This document shows positions 56,980-64,000 of a DNA stretch of 64,000 nucleotides, piece after piece (positions within the stretch are counted from its first letter, which is position 1; every line of letters begins with the position of its first letter). The stretch covers positions 177,056,611-177,120,610 of the forward strand of contig BTPG01000001.1 in assembly GCA_036245525.1 (NCBI GenBank). The letters run 5' to 3'. Source of the DNA: Semisulcospira habei. Taxonomy: Eukaryota; Mollusca; Gastropoda; Semisulcospiridae. The notes beneath the pieces are model-generated. The model searched no databases. It was not told the DNA's origin and saw only the letters and a program-made list of their open reading frames with translations. The position numbers were made by a program, and so were the translations under genes.

Positions 56980-57327
56980 TTAACTCTGCCGACTCACCTT
57001 GTGTAATACCACTTTATTAACTGTAACACTGTCAATATAAACATTTAGTTTGCGCAGTTGTTTAAATATGCTATAACAAATTTCCCCTAACCAACCATAG
57101 TCAGTATCATCAACTTTAAAAGTAGGTGTCTTTAAATCAACTGTCATGCGCTCCACATCTGGATGCTCATCGACATAATCCAAAGTCACACTATATGTAG
57201 CATAAATTTCTGATGGTGCTGAAAGGCTTATGTAAGTCTGTTTGGGTGTTATTAAGTCAGTAAAATGCATAACATCTTTGAAAAGGTGTGTGAGATCAAG
57301 CACTTGTATGATTTGTCCGTCTGTCAT
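56980..57327 (-). CDS. Polinton gene E, 115 residues, copy 2
   Basis: Counterpart of 40652-40984. Starts MTDGQIIQVLDLTHLFKDV at the ATG after aataaaa. The C-terminus QLRKLNVYIDSVTVNKVVLHKV is the conserved part, and a few extra residues follow. No breaks. Unknown family. Confidence 0.68.
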   Translation of the reverse strand: MTDGQIIQVLDLTHLFKDVMHFTDLITPKQTYISLSAPSEIYATYSVTLDYVDEHPDVERMTVDLKTPTFKVDDTDYGWLGEICYSIFKQLRKLNVYIDSVTVNKVVLHKVSRQS

Positions 57328-57363
57328 TTTTATTGGACAAACAAATGTATAAATTAATTTACA

Positions 57364-57960
57364 TCAATTTACTAACCCATACCCTGTGGGCTGATCTGTC
57401 TTTAAAATGAGCTTTAGATGCTTAGTTGATTTCAGTTTATTTTTTACATCATCACGTTCATGCTTATTTGGTATGACATCATTTTCTCTGAGACAGTCTT
57501 CAAAGCTGTCACGGTCCTTACAGTAAAACAAACAGATAAACTTTAACTGTTCACGAAAATCTTTCAGAACAGCATTATATTTCTGAGTGAGAATCCATAC
57601 ACTAACATTTGCATGTCTGCCACTGAAGGCAAGTTCTGCCAATGTATTTCTCTTCTTGACAATGTCTTTCTCTGCAGAACAGTCATCAACTATGAACAAC
57701 GTTGACTGTCCTTCAAATTGCTTGTAAAAAGATTGTAGGTAGTCATTCAGTTTTTTCTCAGGGTCAACTAAGTATATGTTACTGTCAGTCCAAATGAATA
57801 AACGGTTGTGATAAGCTTTGTTGTGTTTGATAGTAGGACAAAATATTACAATGTTTTCAAAATGATGGATGTATCTTGTTTGTAAAAGATTAAGTACAAA
57901 TTCAGTTTTCCCACACCCTGTGGCACCACAAAATAATCCACAGTGTGGGTCAAGTGTCAT
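57364..57960 (-). CDS. Polinton packaging ATPase (A32/FtsK-type), copy 2 (intact)
   Basis: 198 residues from MTLDPHCGLFCGATGCGKTE (start at 57960; an upstream in-frame ATG at 58011 adds an unlikely hydrophobic leader). Walker A GATGCGKTE, Walker B TLFIVDDCSAE, a sensor-like VSVWILTQKYN and a C-terminal YGLVN end. Length and order agree with Polinton and NCLDV-type packaging ATPases, which pump the genome into a preformed capsid. It lies just downstream of the capsid gene. Confidence 0.88.
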   Translation of the reverse strand: MTLDPHCGLFCGATGCGKTEFVLNLLQTRYIHHFENIVIFCPTIKHNKAYHNRLFIWTDSNIYLVDPEKKLNDYLQSFYKQFEGQSTLFIVDDCSAEKDIVKKRNTLAELAFSGRHANVSVWILTQKYNAVLKDFREQLKFICLFYCKDRDSFEDCLRENDVIPNKHERDDVKNKLKSTKHLKLILKTDQPTGYGLVN

Positions 57961-57994
57961 TAAGCTCAGGTTAATTTTAATACACAATATAATT

Positions 57995-59679
57995 TTAATA
58001 TATGTGTCCAATCAGTCTACTGTCTTGTATATTGAGTTGTGCGTCATATATCAGGTACAAATATATGTTAATGGCTTCGGCTTTTTCAACCTTCTTTTGT
58101 ATCTGAATTGTTATTCCATCACTACCGTTCTCAACAGTTCGTCCTGATCCATGAAGATAGTCGTCATCTGTACTACGAAGATCTAGCCACAGTGCATACT
58201 TGTTTGTAAGGTATTGTCCGATCCTAACATCATACAGATGTAGATCTTTACACGCAATGTTTGCTGGTTTATCTCTAATTCTTCCACCCGCAAAATACTT
58301 TGTGATCTCATCGTAGTGCTGATAAGGCAGCATTCCTGAAGCATACACTTGATTAGGGCGGCCTTCGATTGTGCAGGACAAATGTGTAATCTTAGGATTG
58401 TAGAATTTTTCTGAATCCCGTTTGTATGGATCTGCTGGTTCAACAAACAACATAAAAATACCTTTCAGTGACCTGGCAGGTGTGTTCAAGTTTATGTTCC
58501 ACATCGGGTCACTCTTGTCTTTGGGTATTAAACTATGTCTAATCACCCTGTCATAATAAATTGGAAGTCTTGACTGATACTGATTTTGAATGAGTCTGGC
58601 TAATTCAGTGTGTGTGACAATTTCATATTCCAAAGAAATGTTAGAGATCTTATATGTGGCATCTGTGGCAGATGATTTAATAACTTTTAAGTAGTCATTG
58701 AAAGTTAGTTCAAAACTCAGACGGTCATTCAGTGCTCCTTGGTAATAAGGTAAATGAGCTGTTAGGATTTCAAACTCAAGTGGAATGTAAAATCTAGTTC
58801 CATATGTTTCAGCACCCCACCCGGGTCTGCCCTGGGGGACTTGGGTGGGGTTAGGTACTTTTTAGTTCCCAGGGTCACCCTGGTCAGCCCCACAGGGTGA
58901 GTTTTTCTCTCTATTCTGGGGCATGTGTTTCTGTCTACCCGAGGTCCATTCACCTGTATTTGCCTTTTTAAAACTCTCCCTACTGTCTGCACTGCCTGTA
59001 GCTCTTGATATTGGATGTGTGTTGCTAAATGGTCTTAGCTTTATTTAGGACCCATGTGTTAGGTTTATTTAATGTATTTGACCGGCTGGCGACATACATT
59101 CAATGTTCTGTTTTTTTTTTTTTTTCACAAGCAGTGCAGGCACGTCCTGAGAAAGCCTTGTTGCTGTCGGGACGCTAAGCAATGTACAATCAATCAACCA
59201 TATGTTTCAGCTATAATAACTTCCTTTGGTACCCCAGTAGTTGTTTTGTCTCCGGCATTGATTCGAAGTTTCCCAACATTATCTGGCTGTATGCCTTGGT
59301 AAATACGGTCTTCTCGTTCTTCTCTTGTAAGCCAAAGATCTTTGTAACAGTAGAACACATCTGAGTCGTCAAGACTAAACACTTCCTGTCCTTCAAGTTT
59401 TACTTTAATAGTTTTAACAATTGCTCTGCCAAGATTGTCAACCAGTGTTCTGTTTACATCTGCGTCTGATGATAGTTCAATATTAAATGCTAGGCGTGCA
59501 GTTCCAGGAACAATAACGTCACTGGGACCTAGGTTTGGAAACTTAACTGTAAGTGTTTGGTTCTGGTCTATAGTACTTGGATTGTTTGTGATGACTATCG
59601 ATTGTCTAACTGCCTTAACACCCAGGGGCTCACGTAGTTTTCTGTATGGGTCTAACTTTGATCCGTAAGACTGTGTCAT
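57995..59679 (-). pseudogene. Probable Polinton major capsid protein, copy 2, split by a SINE
   Basis: Starts MTQSYGSKLDPYRKLREPL at 59679. The first 160 residues read without break to EVIIAETYG, then a SINE (58814-59197) intervenes. The rest continues from 58799 (region RFYIPLEFEILTAHLPYYQ by position) to the stop at 57995, with ENLGRAIVKTIKVKLEGQE-type, NINLNTPARSLKGIFMLF and IYLYLIYDAQLNI segments like copy 1. A 2-residue insertion (KYFAGG) is visible versus copy 1. Apart from the SINE I see no other lesion. Confidence 0.62.
58814..59197 (+). mobile_element. SINE-like element, copy 5 (in Polinton 2 capsid gene)
   Basis: 384 bp, same orientation as 36479-36860. Target duplication ccatatgtttcagc (58800-58813, 59198-59211). 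Confidence 0.88.
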
Positions 59680-59719
59680 TTTTATTATGCACAATAAAAA
59701 ATAATAAATTAATAAAACA
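59680..59719. promoter_or_regulatory. Short divergent promoter between capsid gene and gene G, copy 2
   Basis: 40 bp of A/T with aataaaa beside each ATG, as in copy 1 (43312-43352). Confidence 0.5.
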
Positions 59720-60962
59720 ATGGCAGCGGGAGGATTTAATCATGAAGATTTTGAAATGGATGACATGAATGTCTCAGATACCAGTATCACAGATATGACT
59801 GGAATGGTAACTAGTTCTAGTATGTATCACGAACTGCTAAAAGACAAAGTAAACTCATTTTATGACAGTGTTGGAGCGCGCCCAGATGTCTTGGATCCTA
59901 ATCAGTTTGAATACGAAAAAGGACATTTATTTGTAAATACAGACAGAGGGAAAATAAATCTAACACATAAAAATAATCCTTCTAAGTTTAGAGCTTTAAG
60001 TACAATTAAAGGTGAAGTCGGTGGTAACTCTGGGTTGGCAAGGTACCTTGGAATTGGTGGGTCTCCTGTCCCCCCCAAGACTTGTTAGTGCGCTTCACGA
60101 CACGCAAACAAAGTTGCCAACAGGGCAACAAATTGAAATGGCACCAGTAACAAGCCTACCAGAAATAGCAAACACAGTGATACAAGAAACTTCATTTACT
60201 GAAGGGCAAATAAATGACGCTTTGAAAACAATAGATGACCCACCTTTGTCAATGCGGGAGATTATAGGGTTGGATAAATCACTGCAGTCAATAAGAGGTG
60301 AGATGGTTAACAATGTTGCCAAACTAGGTGAGCTTGACAAACACATAGAACGAGAAAAAGAGAAACTGGCTACAGCAGACAATGGAAATCTTGACGCAGA
60401 AATGAAAGAAAGAATACAACACAGATTAAATGATTTGCAGATAGAAAGATCAGGGCGGTTAGAAGTGATTAGTATTGGGAGACAAAAACTTAAAACCCAA
60501 GTTAACAGGATTAGAGAAACTATTCAGAAAATACTTCACGAAGACACTACTTTGGCTGAGAGACTTAAAACACTTTTCAGAGAACAGGGTATTACAATTG
60601 CTAGTTTAATTACAGCTCTTGGGTTTATTATCAGTACTGTTGTGTTGGCTGTCTCTGGGGGTGGCAGTGGTAGTAGTCCAACCCCGGCCCCAGCACCACC
60701 AACCCCGGGTCCCCCGCCTCCAACAGACCCAAAAGATTTACAGTCATGGGTAAAGAAACAACTGTCTCACATATCAGACTTGCTTAAGAAATTGGCTGTG
60801 AAAGCAGTAGACGCGTTGCCCGGTATAATAGGCACTGTTGTCAGTTGGTTGATTAGTACAGCGGCAAAGGCAGTAGGGTTTATGGCAGAGCATGTGTGGA
60901 TCTTTCTGGTTACAGTAGGAGGGTTGATGGTGAGCTATTTAATGAAACAGATAAAGAAGTAA
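59720..60962 (+). pseudogene. Polinton gene G, copy 2 (one frameshift)
   Basis: Starts MAAGGFNHEDFEMDDMNVSD. The first frame runs to 60088; the second continues to 60962. The break lies in the C-run at 60070-60076 (cctgtcccccccaag). The downstream part has the same coiled-coil region (HIEREKEKLATADNGNLDAE), the SLITALGFIISTVVLAVSGGG segment, a longer Pro linker than copy 1 (PTPAPAPPTPGPPPPTDP) and the C-terminal membrane stretch ending YLMKQIKK. Its last 24 bases overlap gene H's end on the other strand. Confidence 0.65.
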
Positions 60963-62195
60963 TACCCCTAATCCTGTTAGACCTATTACCAATGCAGTTC
61001 TCTCTGACTCATGTGTGTCAGGGGTTGGTGTTGACTGTACTGGTTGTATGAGTGCCGGTGTTGGGGCCGGGGCCGGGGCCGGGGCCGGGGGTGTTACCGT
61101 CTGTAATGATTTTAATGACTGTACATGTGTGGTTGTGGCCCCCAAGTTTACAGATTGATTGAGACCTAGTTTTTGATCACGACCTGCAACAATGATTTCA
61201 TTATTATAATTTGTTATTGTCCCCATTTGGAGTTGAAGGTCAGATGGTAACATGTATAACCCGATGCCAACTACAAAGTCAACTTTTGATCTGGCATATC
61301 TGAGTACGTCTTGGTAGCGTTGTATGCTTGATGGGAGATCTACTGTTGAATTAATTGAATCTTCCAGGTTAGCGAGAAATTGTTTTTGTGCTTCAAATTT
61401 ACCACTTCCATTCAAAATGTTTGATTTTGTTAGTGATTGTGCTCCTAGTAAACACCAGACATATGTTCTGATAGACTCATTGACGCGCTCGACTCCTGCT
61501 TGAGTAAACCCGTCAGATTTATCTAAAATAAATGTGGTCCAGGCATTAGACTGTTTCTGCTCTATTGATCCTAACCAGACTTGTGATTTTGATGAGAATG
61601 AAGTGTAACCAGGGTAATAATCTTGAGGGTATTGTCTGTGACTCATAGCGTAATACAATGTGCCCATGCCATTGTGATCATCAAGTTTTTGTGTAAAGTT
61701 ATAACTGGGACTGATGTTAAATTCATTACAGATGCGTTCAAATGCTTTCATATCCATGGGGTTGTTAAACCTGTTAAAACTGGATTCAGTTGGTAGTGGT
61801 GTATGTAGTTCTGACAGTATACGTCTAAGCTGGTAATAAGTGTGGAAACGATATACAGATCTAATCAGTTTGTTTGAGTGATTCAAGTGGTCTGTGAATG
61901 AAACACCACAGCCTGTAGTTGAACACAGTATAGTAAAGTTGAGTTGGTTTTGAAACATCTGTAGTGGACTTGAAGACCACTTTCTTGCAGTAGAGTCGTC
62001 TGTTATTGGAGGGTTTAGGTAATGATCAAATGGATTTGGTACTTTGACTTGGAATAGATCTTGTTCAGACACAGCTATGTCGAGTTGATTTAGTTGAATT
62101 ATTTTCTGTTCATAAGTAGGTGCGACATTGTATTTGGCATCCACATTAAATTGAAATGCGTTTGTAGTGGTAATGGTTGGTGATTTAAATTCCAT
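60939..62195 (-). CDS. Polinton gene H, soluble domain plus Pro/Ala linker and membrane tail, copy 2 (intact)
   Basis: 418 residues, starting MEFKSPTITTTNAFQFNVDA. Residues 1-345 form a long soluble region (NQLNFTILCSTTGCGVSF, HTYYQLRRILSELHTPLP, CNEFNISPSYNFTQKLDDH) with several Cys. A Pro/Ala linker follows (APAPAPAPTPALIQP) and then one C-terminal membrane helix (TALVIGLTGLGVLLLYLF). This looks like a tail-anchored surface or internal-membrane protein of the virion. No family recognised. The linker DNA is a ggggcc-type tandem repeat and differs in length from copy 1. Confidence 0.7.
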   Translation of the reverse strand: MEFKSPTITTTNAFQFNVDAKYNVAPTYEQKIIQLNQLDIAVSEQDLFQVKVPNPFDHYLNPPITDDSTARKWSSSPLQMFQNQLNFTILCSTTGCGVSFTDHLNHSNKLIRSVYRFHTYYQLRRILSELHTPLPTESSFNRFNNPMDMKAFERICNEFNISPSYNFTQKLDDHNGMGTLYYAMSHRQYPQDYYPGYTSFSSKSQVWLGSIEQKQSNAWTTFILDKSDGFTQAGVERVNESIRTYVWCLLGAQSLTKSNILNGSGKFEAQKQFLANLEDSINSTVDLPSSIQRYQDVLRYARSKVDFVVGIGLYMLPSDLQLQMGTITNYNNEIIVAGRDQKLGLNQSVNLGATTTHVQSLKSLQTVTPPAPAPAPAPTPALIQPVQSTPTPDTHESERTALVIGLTGLGVLLLYLFH

Positions 62196-62219
62196 CCTTT
62201 TTTATATGAGATAATAAAA
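62196..62219. promoter_or_regulatory. 24-bp divergent start region between genes H and I, copy 2
   Basis: ccttttttatatgagataataaaa lies between the two start codons; same core as 46067-46094 in copy 1. Confidence 0.5.
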
Positions 62220-62930
62220 ATGTTTATTACTTTAACAAATCTTGACACAAGCAAACCAGTGTGGTTAACTAATGGGATTGATAATCGTGATGGTAGTAAG
62301 GCTGTAGCTATCCATGAAATGTTCTACACAGTAAAATGGTTTAATGTAGAAGATGATATATATAATAAAGTAATTTTTGGTGGTAAGACGGAAGCTTTAC
62401 CGCCTGGGTATTATGACTTTTGTACTATAGCTGAATGGTTTCAAAGTAATTTTAAAATTAAAGCAACTTTAAATCCAGCTAACCTACTTGTTACATTAGA
62501 ATCTCCGACACAAGATTGGTTAAAGATCTCAGATAGATTTGCATATTTACTTGGATTTTATATTGACGAAGATTGGTGGAGATCAGATGATTTAGATGAA
62601 GCTATGTTTGGTATTATAACAATGAAGACAAAAAAACTTAAAATAACTGGAAAACGTCCTGTCAATTTGTCAGTACACACAGTGCTAAATGTTTATTTGA
62701 AAGAACTAAACACATCTGAGAATGTTCACAATGGAAAGCCTTCAACTTTGTTGAGATGCTTACCTACTGGAACTGCTCCGTATTGTGAAAGTGTAGTTGT
62801 TAGATTTCCTAATTTGCAGTTTAAGAAATTAGGTTCTAGTTTCTTTGAGTCACTGAGTATATCTGTAACTAATCAGGATGACAAACCAGTTCTTATGCAT
62901 GATTTTAGTGTAGTGTTAGAAGTTAAATAA
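62220..62930 (+). CDS. Polinton gene I, penton-like minor capsid protein (inferred), copy 2
   Basis: Intact 236 residues starting MFITLTNLDTSKPVWLTNGI. Conserved start and end with copy 1 but a markedly different middle (residues 50-150, e.g. KISDRFAYLLGFYIDEDWW against the copy 1 version). The C-terminal NVYLKELNTSENVHNG, LLRCLPTGTAPYCESVVVRF and FSVVLEVK are the shared boxes that resemble Polinton penton proteins. Equal length despite the divergence suggests the frame has been under selection. Confidence 0.52.
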   Translation: MFITLTNLDTSKPVWLTNGIDNRDGSKAVAIHEMFYTVKWFNVEDDIYNKVIFGGKTEALPPGYYDFCTIAEWFQSNFKIKATLNPANLLVTLESPTQDWLKISDRFAYLLGFYIDEDWWRSDDLDEAMFGIITMKTKKLKITGKRPVNLSVHTVLNVYLKELNTSENVHNGKPSTLLRCLPTGTAPYCESVVVRFPNLQFKKLGSSFFESLSISVTNQDDKPVLMHDFSVVLEVK

Positions 62931-62950
62931 TTTTATTTTTGTTTATAAAA

Positions 62951-63839
62951 ATGAGTGGTCTTGGTCCAAAGCGAACAATCATACCAGTTGCATGTCCGGT
63001 AACAGAGCTGAAAGATTTGGCTGACGTACAGGATTTTGAGAAGGAAGGGGATGTTGGAGAAAATATATGGTTTTGAACTTGATTCAAATGGCATGTACAA
63101 GAGGAAAGTAATTGTTGACATGAAAGACGGTGAAAAACAGATTCCTAAACTTGGTCAGCTGCGTGATGTTACTGTACCTACTCCACCTGTAAATAATTCG
63201 CCCTACAACTTAATACATGTGGGTAGTAAGTGGGTTGTTTCACCTGTACCACCTGCACCTACGCCAGCACCCACAATTGACTGGGACATAAAGATTGAAT
63301 TTATTAGTCCTTATGTATACACTGATGACGAAGGCGCCTTAGTGTTTAGGAAGGTTGTTAATTCTGGGCCGCTTATTGTAAGCCTTGTTCCAAGCTTTGC
63401 CCCAGACAACAATAGCAGAGATAAACTGAAAGTTGAAAATTATGAGAAACGGAGATATCTTCTTACGCATAGGAAGGGTCGATCTGATGCGAAGGTCGTG
63501 TTTGCACCAGTAAACTTTTTGATTGCAAGAGCAGCGACAATAGTATTTGAAATTATCATGAGATCTGTAACTACTGCAAAAGAGGCAGATATAGCACAGG
63601 GAATAAAACTTACATGGGATGAAACAGTATCAGAATCAACAAAGGTTTTTATTGCTATTAGAAAAAATGTAGATGTTTTTGAAGTTTCTAGCAGTGTTCC
63701 AGCTGTCAAGATATCGGTTGACAAAACAACTTTTGTTCGTCTAAGTTACATAAACCTTGAACACATTGATCTTGTTTCGTTTTATTATGCCAGCAAATTG
63801 TATACTTTTGAAGAGTTGCAAAATGTAATTGCTGATTAA
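62951..63839 (+). pseudogene. Polinton gene J, copy 2 (one frameshift near the start)
   Basis: Starts MSGLGPKRTIIPVACPVTEL at 62951. After about 35 codons one extra base (near 63058, gagaaaatatatgg) shifts the frame. The rest is open to 63839: YNLIHVGSKWVV, a Pro linker (PVPPAPTPAPTID), then a C-terminal domain of about 180 residues (DWDIKIEFISPYVYTDDEG ... LYTFEELQNVIAD) with alternating beta-like pattern. No membrane helix is obvious. A surface or fibre-like protein is possible. No family recognised. Confidence 0.62.
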
Positions 63840-63864
63840 ATAAAAAATATTTGTCAATAAAAAA

Positions 63865-64000
63865 ATGGTAAAATTCTATCCAATACTACCGACACTTGAG
63901 CCGACTGAAACAAATGTGACGACTAAAACAACGCTTGCACCTGATCCACATATGCCAATTGCATCAGATAAAACATTACAGGCAGATGCATTCAGATTAA
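63865..64000 (+). CDS. Further Polinton gene, start only (runs off the window)
   Basis: ATG at 63865 after aataaaa in the same spacing as the other genes. The first 45 codons are open: MVKFYPILPTLEPTETNVTT, then a Thr/Pro-rich stretch (KTTLAPDPHMPIASDKT). Too short to identify. It shows that copy 2 continues to the right. Confidence 0.6.
   Translation, partial: MVKFYPILPTLEPTETNVTTKTTLAPDPHMPIASDKTLQADAFRL

Larger units (their letters stand above)
48650..64000 (+). mobile_element. Polinton (Maverick)-like DNA transposon, copy 2, runs off the window
   Basis: At least 15.3 kb. Same gene order and orientation as copy 1, and roughly 80-90% identical in conserved genes, so the two are separate insertions or an old tandem duplication. 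Integrase, ATPase, E, H and I have complete frames; polymerase, G, K and J have single frame breaks; B and the capsid gene carry SINEs. One gene upstream of A (K) has no counterpart in copy 1. The right terminus is outside the window. Confidence 0.85.

Overview
This is eukaryotic, repeat-dominated DNA, most likely from a marine invertebrate. The mix of RTE-like and CR1-like LINEs, a DIRS element, a Penelope element with a GIY-YIG nuclease, Polinton (Maverick) elements, about 160-bp tandem repeats and a retroposon tail of the 'gttaaacccaaataactaa' type points to a mollusc or similar lophotrochozoan, but that is inference. I see no host gene, tRNA, rRNA or CRISPR array; nearly everything that can be identified is a transposable element, and most copies are broken.

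Layout. 1-1740: no gene, one (CA)n tract. 1740-9000: a long non-coding repeat family (unit about 1.7 kb or more) in two and a bit direct copies; the second copy is split by an RTE-like LINE (3919-7112) and carries a second 465-bp insertion. 9465-15972: a decayed DIRS retrotransposon on the minus strand (gag, RT, RNase H, tyrosine recombinase) with inverted terminal repeats and the diagnostic internal complementary region. 16106-17601: a 5'-truncated Penelope-like element with 14-bp target duplications. 17.6-24.7 kb: microsatellites and two arrays of about 160-bp repeats. 24691-29026: an endonuclease/RT LINE with 15-bp target duplications and a SINE-like element inside it.

30.1-64 kb is the most interesting part: two diverged copies of one Polinton-like (virus-like) DNA transposon in the same orientation. 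Shared gene order: three small genes A-C (+), coiled-coil membrane gene D (+), DDE integrase (+), protein-primed family B DNA polymerase (-), small gene E (-), FtsK/A32-type packaging ATPase (-), probable double-jelly-roll major capsid protein (-), coiled-coil/membrane gene G (+), membrane-tailed gene H (-), penton-like gene I (+), gene J (+), and in copy 2 the start of a further gene. Integrase and polymerase would insert and replicate the element; ATPase, capsid and penton-like genes suggest it can be packaged as a virion. No adenovirus-type protease is recognisable in the window, whereas several genes encode predicted membrane proteins.

Copy 1 (about 30.09-47.11 kb) is heavily broken: an I-type LINE with 13-bp target duplications and a SINE sit in its polymerase, a SINE in its ATPase and a CR1-like LINE tail in gene H, with frameshifts and stops elsewhere; it ends abruptly inside gene J. 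Copy 2 (about 48.65 kb to beyond the window) keeps long frames for most genes but has SINEs in B and the capsid gene and several frameshifts. Five copies of one SINE-like family, each with 11-14 bp target duplications, lie in the window, four of them inside Polinton genes.
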